A stretch of 64,000 nt of DNA. It comes from Hymenolepis diminuta. Taxonomy: Eukaryota > Platyhelminthes > Cestoda > Cyclophyllidea > Hymenolepididae. Position 1 is the first letter of the stretch, and each line of letters opens with the position of its first letter. Shown here piece by piece: positions 47,601 through 56,645 of this stretch. The DNA is taken from contig CAADRB010000009.1 of NCBI GenBank assembly GCA_900708905.1, positions 1,014,884 to 1,078,883 of the forward strand, read 5' to 3'. The translations under genes and the position numbers were made by a program. The notes beneath the pieces are model-generated. The model ran no database searches and was not told the origin of the DNA. It saw only the letters and a list, made by a program, of their open reading frames with translations.

Positions 47601-49805
47601 CGTATTTGGAATTACCGAGCTGATATATAAAAAGTCGAATAATTGTCGGATGGTAATAGTGACAGAAAAACAGTCGAAATTTAAACTTTTTTTCACACAA
47701 TTAATAATTTTAGAAATTTATCGACTTAGACATTACTGTTATTGCCCACATAAATACAAAAAATATATTTTTTATTGTGGGAAGAAGCTGGAATTGGTTG
47801 ACAGAAAGTCTAGTAAATGACAAAGCGAGGGGTATCGAAAAGTTACTAATAGCAACGTTAAGGTATCAAGGAGTCTGACTTTATCTGATCTTTGGATTTA
47901 AGTAGTACAATATCTACTTAAAAGGTAGTTGACATTCCAACATCCAGGTTTAATGAATCGTCCCCTGGATTGCAAAAAATATCTGTCTACCGCGTCCAGT
48001 GCTTATTGATCGGGTCTTTAATCAAGAAGGGCTGTTCAGTTCATTTTTTTTCTTCCAAAGCTTGATAAGGTAAAATGGTTCTATGTGATATTCAACAACT
48101 TACAGTTTTGGTATAGCGGAGATAAGATACCTAAATTTTTAATTGAACAGAGTTCCGTAAACCGTATTCAGTCAAGATGAAGAAAACCCTGAATTAGGTA
48201 ATTGACCTATTATTAGTGAAATCGGATGTTTTGATAAGTTGCAATTGCCAAACTAAGGTAAATAACCATTTCACTTTTACTAAACTAAACGACCTTAAAT
48301 ATGTGAGAAGGCCGATGCCTAAATAGATTTATCTGTTTGTAAATAGGAGTTACCCGGTAAAGTTTTGCATTACAATCACTTCTCCTCTTAAAAGTTCTTT
48401 TCCGATAAGTCAAGATTTCCCTTAATTACCTTTTCACTTCTTGTAGTATTATTAACAGTATGAAAGTCTATTTTCATTTTGAACTTTAGCTGTTCTACAT
48501 TGGCCTTTTAGTTGCGAAAAATGAAGCATATTTCCAAATGCTAGCACACTTTCCTTGATTTGTGCTTTCAATAGTTACATTGAGTAGAGAAACAAGAACC
48601 CATAAGTGTTGAAAATATTGTTGGTCCTATATTACATGTAATATTTTACTCACAAAGCTTTATACTTAGCCCAAACTGGGTTTCCCGAACTCTTAGGCGT
48701 GAGATGACACTAGAAAGGAGAAAAAAATATTATCAGTCATCACAGCATTAAAAATTTAACCGATTTGCGAAATTGAAAATTCTGGACTATCGGGATGGTT
48801 ACGGCCCATTGCTCCTCGGAGTTTTAATCATGGAAAAGCTCTTGAATAAAGGAAATGGCTAATAGTCCAGTATGGAATGGAATTGAGATGAAGTGAAAAA
48901 TAAATGTGTAAAGAAATCAAAATATTATGAGTCTTGAGTTGGGATGCACTGAGTTGTTCATAACTTTTACATAGGAAGAGTTCAGTTAAATGTACGCTTA
49001 TCTCATCCAGATAAATTTGTCTCTTCTTGTAGTAAATGGTAACAAACTTGTTAAATATTTATCTTTTATACTGTTTTTAAGGGACATTCTTTCTCATTAT
49101 TCCGGTATTACTTGACCTGAACTTCGAGTTAAAATAACGAGCAGCTGAAACTCGCAAAATACGATTTATTTAAAAAGTTTTTTGTATAAAAATATTTTAT
49201 TGCCATTTTTTCTTCAAATCTCTGAAAAATTCAATCGTTTCAGCATACTTAACTTATCAATCTTTAATTCTAATAATCCTTAAAACCCTCAATCTCGGTT
49301 GTTACTAGTCTTCCTCATGTATACTACTAATCAGAGTATCCGAAATAATTTTCTGCTTATGAATGTCAATTCCTAGTTGTCAATCTATTTTGGTTTAGTT
49401 TGATAGTTTATTCCCAAATGAATGCCTTTCACATATACACATTGACAGTTGCGTATATACAGATCACGCCGTGATCAGGAATTTCTCTCTCTCTTACCGA
49501 ACTTGGTGGGGTATTGTAAAAATATTGTGCTGCGAAAACCTACACACATAGGCACGTGTAAGTGCTAGTAGGCTTTATTTTTATCACGCGAGCAACAGCA
49601 AATAAACGCCGCTGCAAGTTGAACAATATTCTCACACTCAGTAATTAATGAGAATTCTGACTCAACGAAGAAACAGTCGTAATCTATGTGGAGTGATGGT
49701 AATCGCCAACTGTTTGTCAACCATCCGTTAATTTCCTCCTGAATGTGCCTAATTATTCCAAATCCGCCTAAGTTTGTAGAAAATTGCCGGCTTTGGAGCC
49801 ACATA
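21470..49805 (-). CDS. Unidentified multi-exon gene with very long introns
   Basis: Seven small exons on the minus strand join in phase: 49805-49636, 49529-49498, 48709-48654, 40986-40835, 29173-28990, 28853-28766, 22537-22460. A possible last exon, 21487-21470, ends in TGA. Together they give about 258 residues, including VWAKYKAFHFLVDETRR, IFNLAVIRELMTHEELPHR, LRLLFAMKNLQNFLSRKL and SLFLGHGDQQGLPVPSIR. Most donors are strong (GTGAGT, GTAAGA, GTGAGA), acceptors have pyrimidine tracts, and the exons are visibly richer in G/C than their surroundings. The largest intron, 29174-40834, is 11.7 kb. The predicted protein looks soluble, helical and basic in its middle, with no signal peptide or membrane segment. 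I cannot name the family. The 5' end is unknown: the ATG at 49804 may be internal. Confidence 0.5.
22030..22135 (+). repeat. Dispersed repeat F, copy 1
   Basis: AAGTGACAAGACCGAATACC, AATCGGTAAATAAGCACCG and GGATTGGCTTTGTAATCC correspond in order to AGTGGCAAGACCGACCATC, CTCGGCCAATAAGCAACGG and GACTGCCTAGTAATCC at 60300-60395. Confidence 0.5.
22460..22537 (-). CDS. Exon 7 of the unidentified minus-strand gene
   Basis: A 78-base exon between GTGCAG and a GAG/GTGAGT donor encodes IFNLAKISGGKKVKQIRVGS followed by VFAIPE. Phase 0 on both sides fits the exon at 28766 and the possible last exon at 21487. An overlapping plus-strand open frame (22216-22500) is unusually cysteine-rich and is taken as the shadow. 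Confidence 0.45.
25145..25440 (+). repeat. Dispersed repeat A, copy 6
   Basis: AAATCAGCTGGTCAACAAAT, CAGGAACCCAGGGTCAAAT, TTGACATCCTGATTTTATC, CACTGAACTATTTAACTG and AGTATCTCATGAGTAGAAC appear in family order. This is one of the best-preserved copies. Confidence 0.65.
27630..27775 (+). repeat. Dispersed repeat C copy
   Basis: AAGTTCTGTAATGAAACTAT, an A/T-rich tail and CTTCATTTTTATAAAAACAC match in order the blocks at 16940-17060 and 45590-45700. Confidence 0.4.
28766..29173 (-). CDS. Exons 5-6 of the unidentified minus-strand gene
   Basis: Exon 29173-28990 follows a CACTCTCACAG acceptor and encodes a basic helical stretch (NPAAKLQQRRLRLLFAM, then KNLQNFLSRKLLLDHQTTRR). Its donor GTCGCT is weak. 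After a 136-base intron, exon 28853-28766 follows TTTGCAG and encodes KGGSDLALSTVSLFLGHG. The plus strand is also open across both pieces, but the minus-strand reading links to the neighbouring exons in phase and has more ordinary amino-acid composition. Confidence 0.5.
29174..31731 (-). other. Long intron, right of exon 5, without recognised features
   Basis: A/T-rich intron DNA of the unidentified gene, up to the mariner at 31732. I see no gene or clear repeat copy in it. Confidence 0.4.
31732..32978 (+). mobile_element. mariner-family transposon of a second subfamily, boundaries intact
   Basis: Inverted repeats beginning ACACATGG and ending CCATGTGT lie at 31732 and 32978, each next to a TA (31730-31731 and 32979-32980), so both boundaries are visible. 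They extend inward as CTGAAAAGTCC and its complement. The N-terminal transposase domain starts at 31863; the typical blocks HCFLMGKNTVQARQWL, KCYGDSAPSETAIKRW and ADFKRGRRDTD are followed by a frameshift near 32080 and another near 32140. The frame then recovers as IHKIILND, VKLRELGDIVKISKE. The catalytic region falls in a 704-base assembly gap. Total length of 1,247 bp is normal. It differs clearly from the elements at 1-503 and 15214-16570. Confidence 0.9.
32220..32923. other. Assembly gap (704 N) inside a mariner
   Basis: Unknown bases cover the catalytic region of the mariner at 31732-32978. The true length is uncertain if the N count is an estimate. Confidence 0.99.
33228..33460 (+). mobile_element. 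tRNA-derived SINE
   Basis: The head has a Pol III split promoter: A box TGGCTTAGTGG at 33232-33242 and B box AGTTCGATAC at about 33273-33282, 41 bases apart, which is tRNA-like spacing. The fold is too decayed for a functional tRNA. A non-tRNA body follows, containing GAGTGACCTTGGGGAAATCC, loosely similar to the part after the tRNA-like head at 56508-56640. The end is approximate; no poly(A) tail is obvious. Confidence 0.6.
33461..37900 (-). other. Intron interior without recognised features
   Basis: Part of the 11.7-kb intron between exons 5 and 4 of the minus-strand gene. Short open frames at 33744, 35138, 36303 and 37080-37444 lack convincing splice sites or family resemblance. Confidence 0.4.
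37917..38083 (+). CDS. Candidate plus-strand terminal exon inside the long intron
   Basis: A strong acceptor (TATTATTTTGCCTTTGTAG) is followed by 54 codons and a TAA. The peptide begins IGWSVEVNIEQHSNYLSS, is serine-rich and acidic in the middle, and ends basic (LEKIRLAVLRRGAK), like a cytoplasmic tail. No AATAAA lies within about 200 bases downstream and no partner exon is proved. It would belong to a gene nested on the opposite strand. I do not recognise it. Confidence 0.25.
39330..39470 (+). repeat. Local repeat E, copy 1, with a decamer tandem array
   Basis: TTGATGCTAA is repeated about three times at 39364-39390, followed by ACTACGAATATAAAGCTGAG and ATTTGGAACGACG. A related block at 39725-39790 has CACTACGAAAATAAAGATGG, and one at 40670-40800 has CATTACGAACATAAAAATGA and ATTTGAAATGACGGCTC. 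Confidence 0.5.
40640..40800 (+). repeat. Local repeat E, copy 3
   Basis: GCATCAATCAGTATCAATTA, TGATGTTTAATGATGC and the ATTACGAACATAAAAATGA block match copy 1 at 39330-39470. It ends just left of exon 4 of the minus-strand gene. Confidence 0.5.
40835..40986 (-). CDS. Exon 4 of the unidentified minus-strand gene
   Basis: A 152-base exon between a TTTTTTATAG acceptor and a CGCG/GTAAGA donor. It encodes FLVDETRRVILNIATADSK, then WIDLLLLAISMTGCSK and IDPDVGIFNLAVIR. It has more G/C than the flanking introns. Phase 2 in from the exon at 48654 and phase 1 out to the exon at 29173 both fit without adjustment. Confidence 0.55.
41085..41310 (+). repeat. Dispersed repeat A, copy 7
   Basis: CTTACCCAGAAATTC, TATCAAATTATGAAAATTGA, GGACAATTCAATG, TAGACTATTTTGCCATTTTG and GCTCGGATGATATACCATG follow the family order. 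Confidence 0.6.
41320..41920. other. G/C-rich, CpG-rich island in an A/T-rich intron
   Basis: Two segments (about 41320-41560 and 41795-41920) have many CpG dinucleotides and a composition unlike the flanks; an (AT)n run separates them. The second contains a perfect palindrome, GACCTCACTGAGGTC, at 41876-41890, and GGGCGCGCGTGGAGAC. No open frame or known element is evident. It looks like an insertion of foreign composition, possibly a decayed transposon. Confidence 0.4.
41768..41793. repeat. (AT)n microsatellite
   Basis: A run of alternating A and T flanked by TGTGTGAACACACA, itself an inverted repeat. Confidence 0.9.
42213..42230. repeat. Poly-G run
   Basis: GGGGGGAGGGGGGGGGGG: 17 of 18 bases are G, isolated in A/T-rich intron DNA. 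It has G-quadruplex potential on the plus strand. Confidence 0.95.
43205..43470 (+). repeat. Dispersed repeat A, copy 8
   Basis: AATAAACTGATCCACAAGC, ACTCTCCTAGAAACCAAGGG, GAACTGAACAACTCGATGCC and CTATCCCATGGGTAATAAC match the family consensus in order. Confidence 0.6.
44561..44604. repeat. (TA)n microsatellite
   Basis: About 44 bases of imperfect then perfect TA repeats. Confidence 0.95.
44728..44752 (-). promoter_or_regulatory. Possible recursive (ratchet) splice site
   Basis: On the minus strand, ACTCTTTTAGTTTCACAG is followed at once by GTAAGTG: an acceptor fused to a consensus donor with no exon between (junction 44734/44733). This is the form of recursive splice sites known in long Drosophila and vertebrate introns. 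It lies inside the 7.7-kb intron between exons 3 and 4 of the minus-strand gene and on the same strand. An eight-base micro-exon (TTTCACAG) after the TTTTAG is the alternative. Confidence 0.35.
45520..45720 (+). repeat. Dispersed repeat C copy
   Basis: AAGACTGGCAAGAAATGTTC, ACAAACTCAAGGCCACAGG, AATGGATTCATGAGTGG and the A/T-rich tail with TTCATTTATATAAAAGGTAT match the tail of the element at 53250-53340. Confidence 0.5.
45721..48653 (-). other. Intron interior without recognised features
   Basis: Intron DNA between exons 3 and 4 of the minus-strand gene. I see no supported feature apart from weak traces of repeats near 47870-48000. Confidence 0.35.
48654..49805 (-). CDS. Exons 1-3 of the unidentified minus-strand gene
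   Basis: Exon 49805-49636 follows a TTTCAG acceptor and reads MWLQSRQFSTNLGGFGIIRH onward to SLITE, ending at a GTGAGA donor. Exon 49529-49498 (32 bases) lies between TTTTCGCAG and GTAAGAG. Exon 48709-48654 (56 bases) lies between a TTTTTTTCTCCTTTCTAG acceptor and GTGAGT. Phases run 1, 0, 2, so the reading frame passes through all three. Upstream, a 29-base exon-like piece at 59608-59580 would join in phase, which suggests the gene may start further right. Confidence 0.5.
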
Positions 49806-51343
49806 CTGAAATGGGGGTTTATTAAGCCAAAGGCCAAAGATCATGAGATTGATATTCATCGTTGCACGTCGTGCGATGCAGATGACTGAACACAGTGATG
49901 ATTTTTGGTCAACAAACTTCTCATTAGAGCCACTCTAGGATACATTCTCTCTATCCACTTATACTGTTTTTAACACTTTCCATAATGTCCATAGGAATTC
50001 ACACATATATTGTGTGAGAATTAGTACAGTTTCGAAGTATTTTATAGCAAAACAAGTAATTTCAAAGATCATAGGAGCTGGCCTACTTAGTTACATAATT
50101 TCTTATCTCCTGGATAAATTTTGAATAGCTCTGAAAATAAATAGTCGGTCTTATTAGGAAAGGGATAGAATAGCTATTTGTAGTGGTAACCAATATTTCT
50201 TTTATGCATCATGATATAACGTCGGAGAGGTTGGATTTCGGAGACACGAGTATAAACAAGCAAATAATCTGTGCAAATAATACACGTAGATTGTTTTTAA
50301 TTCTTTCATAATTGAGACAATACACCTATCGTTGTTATCATAATAGTAAGTGAACATTATTGTTAGAAATTATGGACATCCTGCTTCTGTGAAATCAAAT
50401 CTATTAATGAATATAGGGATTTCGTTTTAGATTAAGAACTAGAGAGATCGTTACATTGAGAATATGAAGTAAGATTAAATATGAAATTAATTAGAATCAA
50501 AATGTTTATAAATCTTGCATTTTTTAAAGATACTACAAAAAGCTGTAGTTTATTATCTCGTTTTTTCGAGAATAAGCTATTGTGCCAAACATGAGGTTTT
50601 TAACGGATTGGTATTTAGCTCATAACAGTAAGTGCGTAATGTTTATGAAAGAAATCGTCATTTTCATGAAGTAACCCCTTTCCTCATGGGTCTAAAATAC
50701 ATAGTCATGTCTTCGCATAATTATATGAGGATAGTTTCAGATTCAATTAACTCTTAGGCATATCGAACTACATGCGTAGGGATTTGATAGCAGTTATACA
50801 TTCGCATCCAAAAATCTAGAAACTGTGAATCTCTGTGACTAGGCAGGCAGAATAGTTACCACAAGTCGACGTTTTCAGGTTTTTTTTCCTCAACGATCAA
50901 TCCAATCAGAACTGGTTGTTATTTATATGACTCCCTAAATATGACTCCATATTTTAAAAATGAATTAATTTATTAATTAAAATGTCTTATTTATTATTTA
51001 TTACCCGCATTAAAGTATATTTTTTACAATTTTCGTCATGGAAAAATACCTGAATACAAGGATTGGTTAAACAGTTCAATACGAGCTAAGGGATTATAAT
51101 CAAGTAGAAGTGGAAAATAAAGTCACAACATCGAAATTTGATATTTAGATTCAAGGTACATGATTTTTATTTTTGGATAGTCTACTGCCTCATTTCTATT
51201 TTCCATTTCCTAAATTTCAAGATCGTCCCAAGTTTCCTGGGTGAATTCACATACGAGCATATTGGCCGGATTATTAATTTAAATAGTTGGTCAACCACCC
51301 TAGATGTAATATTTTACGATGACCAAAGCTGATAAATTACCCC
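49806..51343. other. A/T-rich DNA without a recognised feature
   Basis: Lies between the first identified exon of the minus-strand gene and the inverted repeat. Nothing with splice context or family resemblance is seen. Confidence 0.4.
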
Positions 51344-51668
51344 GAGTTTACATGACAATTCTTGGCGGTCTTTGTGTCAATTTGCGCCTCCCTTGTAAGA
51401 AATTCGAACTTCACCACCCCAAATTTATTAACCAAACTTAACTGGTGCGGTTAGTCAGTCCGCTCACTGGATGTACACCGATGGGATCGAGCCAGTGGCC
51501 TATGACTTCGCAGAAGGACCTGTTAACCTCTATGCCACCGTCGCACACGGACATTTATTGAATCCCCTGGGAAATTTTTTACGATCTACACGCCGATATC
51601 CCAACCGAAAGAAGGGGAAACACGAGTTCTTGTTGTTAAAGGGTAAACTAATTACATTTCAAATCGAA
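51344..51668 (+). repeat. Left arm of a perfect 325-bp inverted repeat (tRNA-like element)
   Basis: Every base I compared matches the reverse complement of 52938-53262. The arm contains tRNA-like promoter boxes in both directions. Plus: TGGTGCGGTTAGTCAG at about 51441 and GGGATCGAGCC at about 51484. Minus: TGGCATAGAGG and GGCTCGATCCC. An open frame starting MYTDGIEPVAYDFAEG exists in both arms only because the DNA is duplicated. The left boundary (GAGTTTACATG) is abrupt, whereas the right arm continues into repeat C at that point. Confidence 0.9.
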
Positions 51669-52937
51669 TCCTTGTCTGTTACAAGACCCTGTAGACCTAA
51701 CAAACAAGGGACTAGCAGCTTGCAACAGCAAACAACAGTTCCAAAAGTAGAGCAAAAGAGTTGTGGATTCCAAGGAGTATTGAACACACCACGATGAGGA
51801 GCTAAGAAAGTTAGAGAGATGAGAGGCAGAAAATGACAAGCACTCTTATCCAGGGACCACTTAATTTGATTATTCCGCCGATTAAAATAAACACACGGCA
51901 GACCGGTCAAAACAAAGACTTCCTGTTGTCTTGACTGGCTTGCTGTAGTCGTGACCTTGTGTAAGGAATTCCTATAATATTTCTGGGAGTTGAAATATAT
52001 TATATTTGATACAAACAAAGAATTTGGGTCTTATTTGAATTCCGAATATTATTTAAAAGACTCTCGATTTAAAAATACCTGCCTCAAAGAATAGTCTTTT
52101 TCTAAATTCCCGGAATTATTAAATCACATTAGGTTAACTTGTCCGCAAATAAACAAGCCTTTATTTATTCACTTTCTATTGCCTACCATGTGCAAATCTG
52201 TAATTAATCTTATATGTTATGTTAGTTAGCGACTAAGCCATAATAAATAACCGCATATTTCAAATCCGCCAGCAGAACTTTGGCATTCCAGACCCGCTCT
52301 CCTTCAGGTAAGCGAATCATTTCCATCAAAAAAATCCATTCGATCAGTTAAATTTAGATTCAAAAGTGCGTGTTGGATAGAGAGACAGAGAGTTGATAAT
52401 ATTACATTTTTTGAGGAGAATAAAGAGGAAAATTGGAGAATTTTAGCCAAGATATTTAAATATTTAGAGATTTTTTAGGGTTTCACGATCAAACGGAGCC
52501 TGCCTTTAGGTGGTGAGGGGAAAAATTACACTAGTTTCCGGTTTTTAAGAATAGGGAACTTGTACTTTTAATCACTGGGCGTTAATTATAAGTAACTCTC
52601 TATAAAGATCTACAGACTTTAAATGTTTAAGAACGTATCAAGTTGTTGGTGCACCATGAAACTTAAGAATCAGTTGTTCGAAGATAAAATAGTAGTGGAT
52701 CATTGCAGATCATTTAAGAGGTCCAAAGACTCACAAGAATGTAATGCAGAACTCAAGGTTGCTAATTCTATAACAAAATCTGTCAAGGAGAAAATGAAAT
52801 TAATTAAAACTATTAAATATTATTCCTTGACAACGTTAATATTTATTTTATATTTTCCTCCCATTATTATTGGAAATAACGATTAGCTTTTTGATTGCTT
52901 ATTTGGACTAACAAGATTAGCGCTATACTGTATAAAG
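51669..52937. other. 1,269-bp spacer of the inverted repeat, containing repeat D
   Basis: At 51690-51900 it contains repeat D (CAACAGCAAACAACAGTTCC, CACACCACGATGAGGAGC), related to 10590-10870. The remainder is A/T-rich, with no transposase or other recognisable coding sequence, so the arms are not the ends of an autonomous transposon as far as can be seen. Confidence 0.6.
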
Positions 52938-53262
52938 TTCGATTTGAAATGTAATTAGTTTACCCTTTAACAACAAGAACTCGTGTTTCCCCTTCTTTCG
53001 GTTGGGATATCGGCGTGTAGATCGTAAAAAATTTCCCAGGGGATTCAATAAATGTCCGTGTGCGACGGTGGCATAGAGGTTAACAGGTCCTTCTGCGAAG
53101 TCATAGGCCACTGGCTCGATCCCATCGGTGTACATCCAGTGAGCGGACTGACTAACCGCACCAGTTAAGTTTGGTTAATAAATTTGGGGTGGTGAAGTTC
53201 GAATTTCTTACAAGGGAGGCGCAAATTGACACAAAGACCGCCAAGAATTGTCATGTAAACTC
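52938..53262 (+). repeat. Right arm of the perfect 325-bp inverted repeat
   Basis: Reverse complement of 51344-51668. In plus orientation it reads as a SINE-like unit: A-box-like TGGCATAGAGG at about 53069-53079, B-box-like GGCTCGATCCC at about 53112-53122, then a body that runs without a break into the repeat C tail (CTCAAGGCCACGGACTC, ATAATGGAGTCTCTGAGTGG) to about 53340. This copy therefore seems to be the more complete one. Confidence 0.9.
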
Positions 53263-53454
53263 AAGGCCACGGACTCTATAATGGAGTCTCTGAGTGGTTT
53301 AATTTGAAAATTGTATTGCTGCTTTTATCATAAGTGATAAAAAACGTAAAATAATATTTTAGCATTCGATTGTAATTTGTAGTAATAACAATTCTCAAAT
53401 CAATAATTTAAAATAAGACTTTTTAATATGTCACAACTCATTTAAAGCAGCAAT

Positions 53455-53755
53455 GCTAACCATTCAATTAAACCAACTGGTCAACGAAATTTCAATGTCG
53501 ATGGTATGAACTCACCTGGAAAACCAAGTCCCAAATTATGAAAAATGAGCCTTGTAAGATGTATGGCAAAGTGAATTATTATCCTTATTTGAAGTGGACA
53601 AGGCAGTGCTCACAGAATTTAAATAAGCAGAGATTCTTGACATCCTGACTCCCTAATATATACTCCTATTTAACCTCCGTTTCATAACTTAATCGATTAA
53701 GTTGCTATTTTGTATATTCGGATGCTATTCCGTGATAAAAAATGTAAGAATTGTT
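53455..53755 (+). repeat. Dispersed repeat A, copy 9
   Basis: AAACCAACTGGTCAACGAAAT, GAACTCACCTGGAAAACC, AAATTATGAAAAATGAGCC, CTTGACATCCTGACTCCC, TATATACTCCTATTTAACC and CGGATGCTATTCCGTGA: a complete, well-preserved copy and a good reference for the family. Confidence 0.7.
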
Positions 53756-54960
53756 TTGCACTTCCATGGATAATCACAAATTTATTTATAAAATGCAAAA
53801 AATACGTCTTCCTCTTTTGATCTACTTATGACGAAAAGTTTCACCAAGATAAGATTGGTACCATTTTGCCAACAACGAAGATACCCACGATAATAAACGT
53901 TTAATTCCACTAGAAGGTAACGGAAATTTCCCAGAAATTAAGATTGATGGTAATCATCGTTATTAATGAGATCTCAGTTAATCTTTAGATATGCAGAAGA
54001 GATAGGTGTTATAAGTCACTCTTAACATTTTTATAATCTTGGGTGTGTAATTTCTACTCTATTTATTACGTAATTAAAAGTAGTGGGGTTTAAGGAAATT
54101 ATTCTCGAATGTATCTCTCGCAGTTTGATATAAAAGTGGGGTTGAAAACGAAAATCAGGTCTTCACATTTACGATTACAGTTACAAATCAATCAGGTTTT
54201 ACCCTGAGTGAACTCTGTTAAGTTTTGCCATGTTAAATCGTGTACCCTCGTACCATTCTTCTGGTATTCTCACTTTTAGAAGACCGACTATAATTGAAAT
54301 GTAAATTATACCATATACTAACTAACTGTTCTATGACTCAAAAGACGGGATTGGCACCACCACATAACCTTTTAAACTTTTTGACTCTTAAATGAATGTG
54401 AACTGTTCTGTTAAATATGGTATTGCAACAATGTAAACAAAAACAAACCTTTACTCTAGAAAATCAATACCAGTGTGATTATCACTCAAGCTCCTTTAAA
54501 GCTGAGACCTAACATAACGGAATAATTTGAAGCCATGAAGGCCATAAGCAAGAAGGTGGCGTGAATCGCAATTTCTTTGTTTTTCTTCGAAAAGTGTTGC
54601 AAAAAACTTTTCACAAGTCCAAATTGTCTTGTTGATGTAATCTTTCGATTTAGTAGGCATACTGATCGGCCAATTAACCGAGTTGTTTTCTGCGAAACTT
54701 CTGCTTTTTTTGAAAAATTAAACTCTTTGTATCTGAAATGATCTTTAAAAGATCTAATAAATGAATTTACAAGTGAACTTTATAGAAGATAAGCAAAACT
54801 GCGTGGTCAATCAGCTAATCTTTAGCTGACTCATCAACGCCGGCAAATATATGACAAGCACAGATATTACCAGGGTCAACCGTCGTACCTTTGCTATTAT
54901 CACCAAATGACTTGTAAAGATCATCATGGTGACTGAATGAAGTCTTTCAGTCGCTGCCTG
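53756..54960. other. A/T-rich DNA, traces of repeat F
   Basis: At about 54205-54300, GAACTCTGTTAAGTTTTGCC, ATGTTAAATCGTGTACC and AAGACCGACTATAATTGAAA resemble the start of repeat F at 60185-60330. No gene is seen. Confidence 0.4.
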
Positions 54961-55215
54961 TATGATATTATCCCTAAGGTACTACTAAATCCCATCACTA
55001 TAACTATCTTAGGGGTTTGACTAACGTAGGCTGAGAGATATTCCCTTACAAAACAAATGATATCTCCAAACACTAACAGGATACAACAGTCCTTCCTAAA
55101 ACCAAAAGACAAAGAAATGAGTTGATCACGAATGTATCTGACTAAAGCACGAAGTGGAGGAAAATGGGAGAAGTGAGAAGAAGAAGAAAAAGAAGAATAG
55201 AGTTCTGGAAGATCG
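54961..55215 (+). repeat. Dispersed repeat D, copy 3
   Basis: CTAACAGGATACAACAGTCC, TTCCTAAAACCAAAAGAC and the purine-rich AGAAGTGAGAAGAAG stretch match 58085-58170 closely. The 99-codon minus-strand open frame here (54924-55223) is repeat sequence read backwards. Confidence 0.55.
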
Positions 55216-56507
55216 GGAACCAAGCATCATTACGGAGGCCAGGAAACGGAAAGGTGTTAAAGAGTCTAAATTACGGTACGCACAGTGGAACTGACTGTTT
55301 GTCTCATTTGTTCACATGTTCAGCTACCAATTAAATGTCAATGTTATTACTACGTGAGTTAAATTGAATGATACTGTCAGCTCTTATCAACTAAAGAAAA
55401 TATAGCCAGATTTCTCGATCCTCAACATAATCTATCAGTACCAACTATCGAATCCCGTCTCTCGTCTCTCATATTCTCGTGCCCGAGCAGGACGCTAGAA
55501 CTAAGGCGGTCACCGGTTTAGCAACGAAGATGGTGGAAAAACATCCAGTTTTCGTAGTGAGCTTTTGTTAGATTCTCTTTTCTTTCCAAATATCAGGTTA
55601 GCATCATTTCATTCTCGCATCCTCGCATTGCTTCTCTTACAATATTCTAAACATTCGCGTTGACAGAACAGTTAAAAACGGCTTAAATTCGCTCAGTTTT
55701 TAATATAATATACACATCTTTAAGTGGGTATTGTTCTCGCGATCAGCTTCTTTATTATCTTCAGAGTAAGATGTTATTACAATGTCGAAATATATAAATC
55801 ATGCACTTTTAGTTTGTATCCACTAATAATAAATGTATGGTTGGTAATGTCATAATTCTTCGTTATAAACCAGTAGTCCGAATTAACCACATTGCTAATA
55901 TACACTATACAAAACATTGCATCTACCGATAAATTATCTGTTTCTGGCTACCAGAAATATCGGATTTATGAAAGTGTCTTGATAGGTTTGCTTATTTGAG
56001 CTAAATAATGAAAATAACATGCAAAACTCCACAGATAAAATCCCACCTCCTATCTCCTAACATATAAAGCACCATTAGCAACACATTCCATTATCCGGCT
56101 ATTATTATGCTAGTTAACTTGTAATAATGATTTTAATGTTAATTCTCCGTAAAAGTCGACCAGTTTCTAATGTCATGTACTTTCAGTAGTTAAAAAGGGA
56201 GTGTTAGACAAGTAAGAGAAAAGATATTTAAATTTTCCTTCAAGAAAAGGAAGTCGGATAAAGCTCATTGTCAATAGTAATAGGTGGATGTAATGAATCC
56301 TTATCTTATCTAAGAGAACTCACCAAGAGATCAACCCAGATAGAGGTTTTAATCACCCCGGTTGGTCCAGGTCCCACAGAATAGTGAAACTCCTTTATTG
56401 TTCTGAATCTACGGCCAGTGCAAGTCACCACCTAAATCTTTCACATTTCCTAGATATCTAGATTATTATTAATCTCCCTTTTATTTAAGGGCCAGTATTT
56501 TGATGGC

Positions 56508-56645
56508 GCGGTGGTTAACGTGTTCGTATGCGATCGGACATTTCGCTCATTGGGCACCGACGGGTATTGAGTGGATGACCTCTGACTTCGCAAACGGGCA
56601 TTGAGGCACTAATAAATATAATTCTCAACAAATCGAATCAATTAA
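56508..56645 (+). repeat. tRNA-like element, diverged copy
   Basis: GATGGCGCGGTGGTTAACG (A-box-like), GGCACCGACGGGTATTGAG and TGACCTCTGACTTCGC align in order with TGGTGCGGTTAGTCAG, ACACCGATGGGATCGAG and CCTATGACTTCGC of the 325-bp inverted repeat arm. Confidence 0.5.

Noticed and set aside
51471..53135. Two identical open frames (51471 plus and 53135 minus) that could be read as a duplicated protein gene
   Set aside because: They lie in the arms of the inverted repeat, inside a tRNA-like element found elsewhere in decayed form, and share no recognisable protein pattern.
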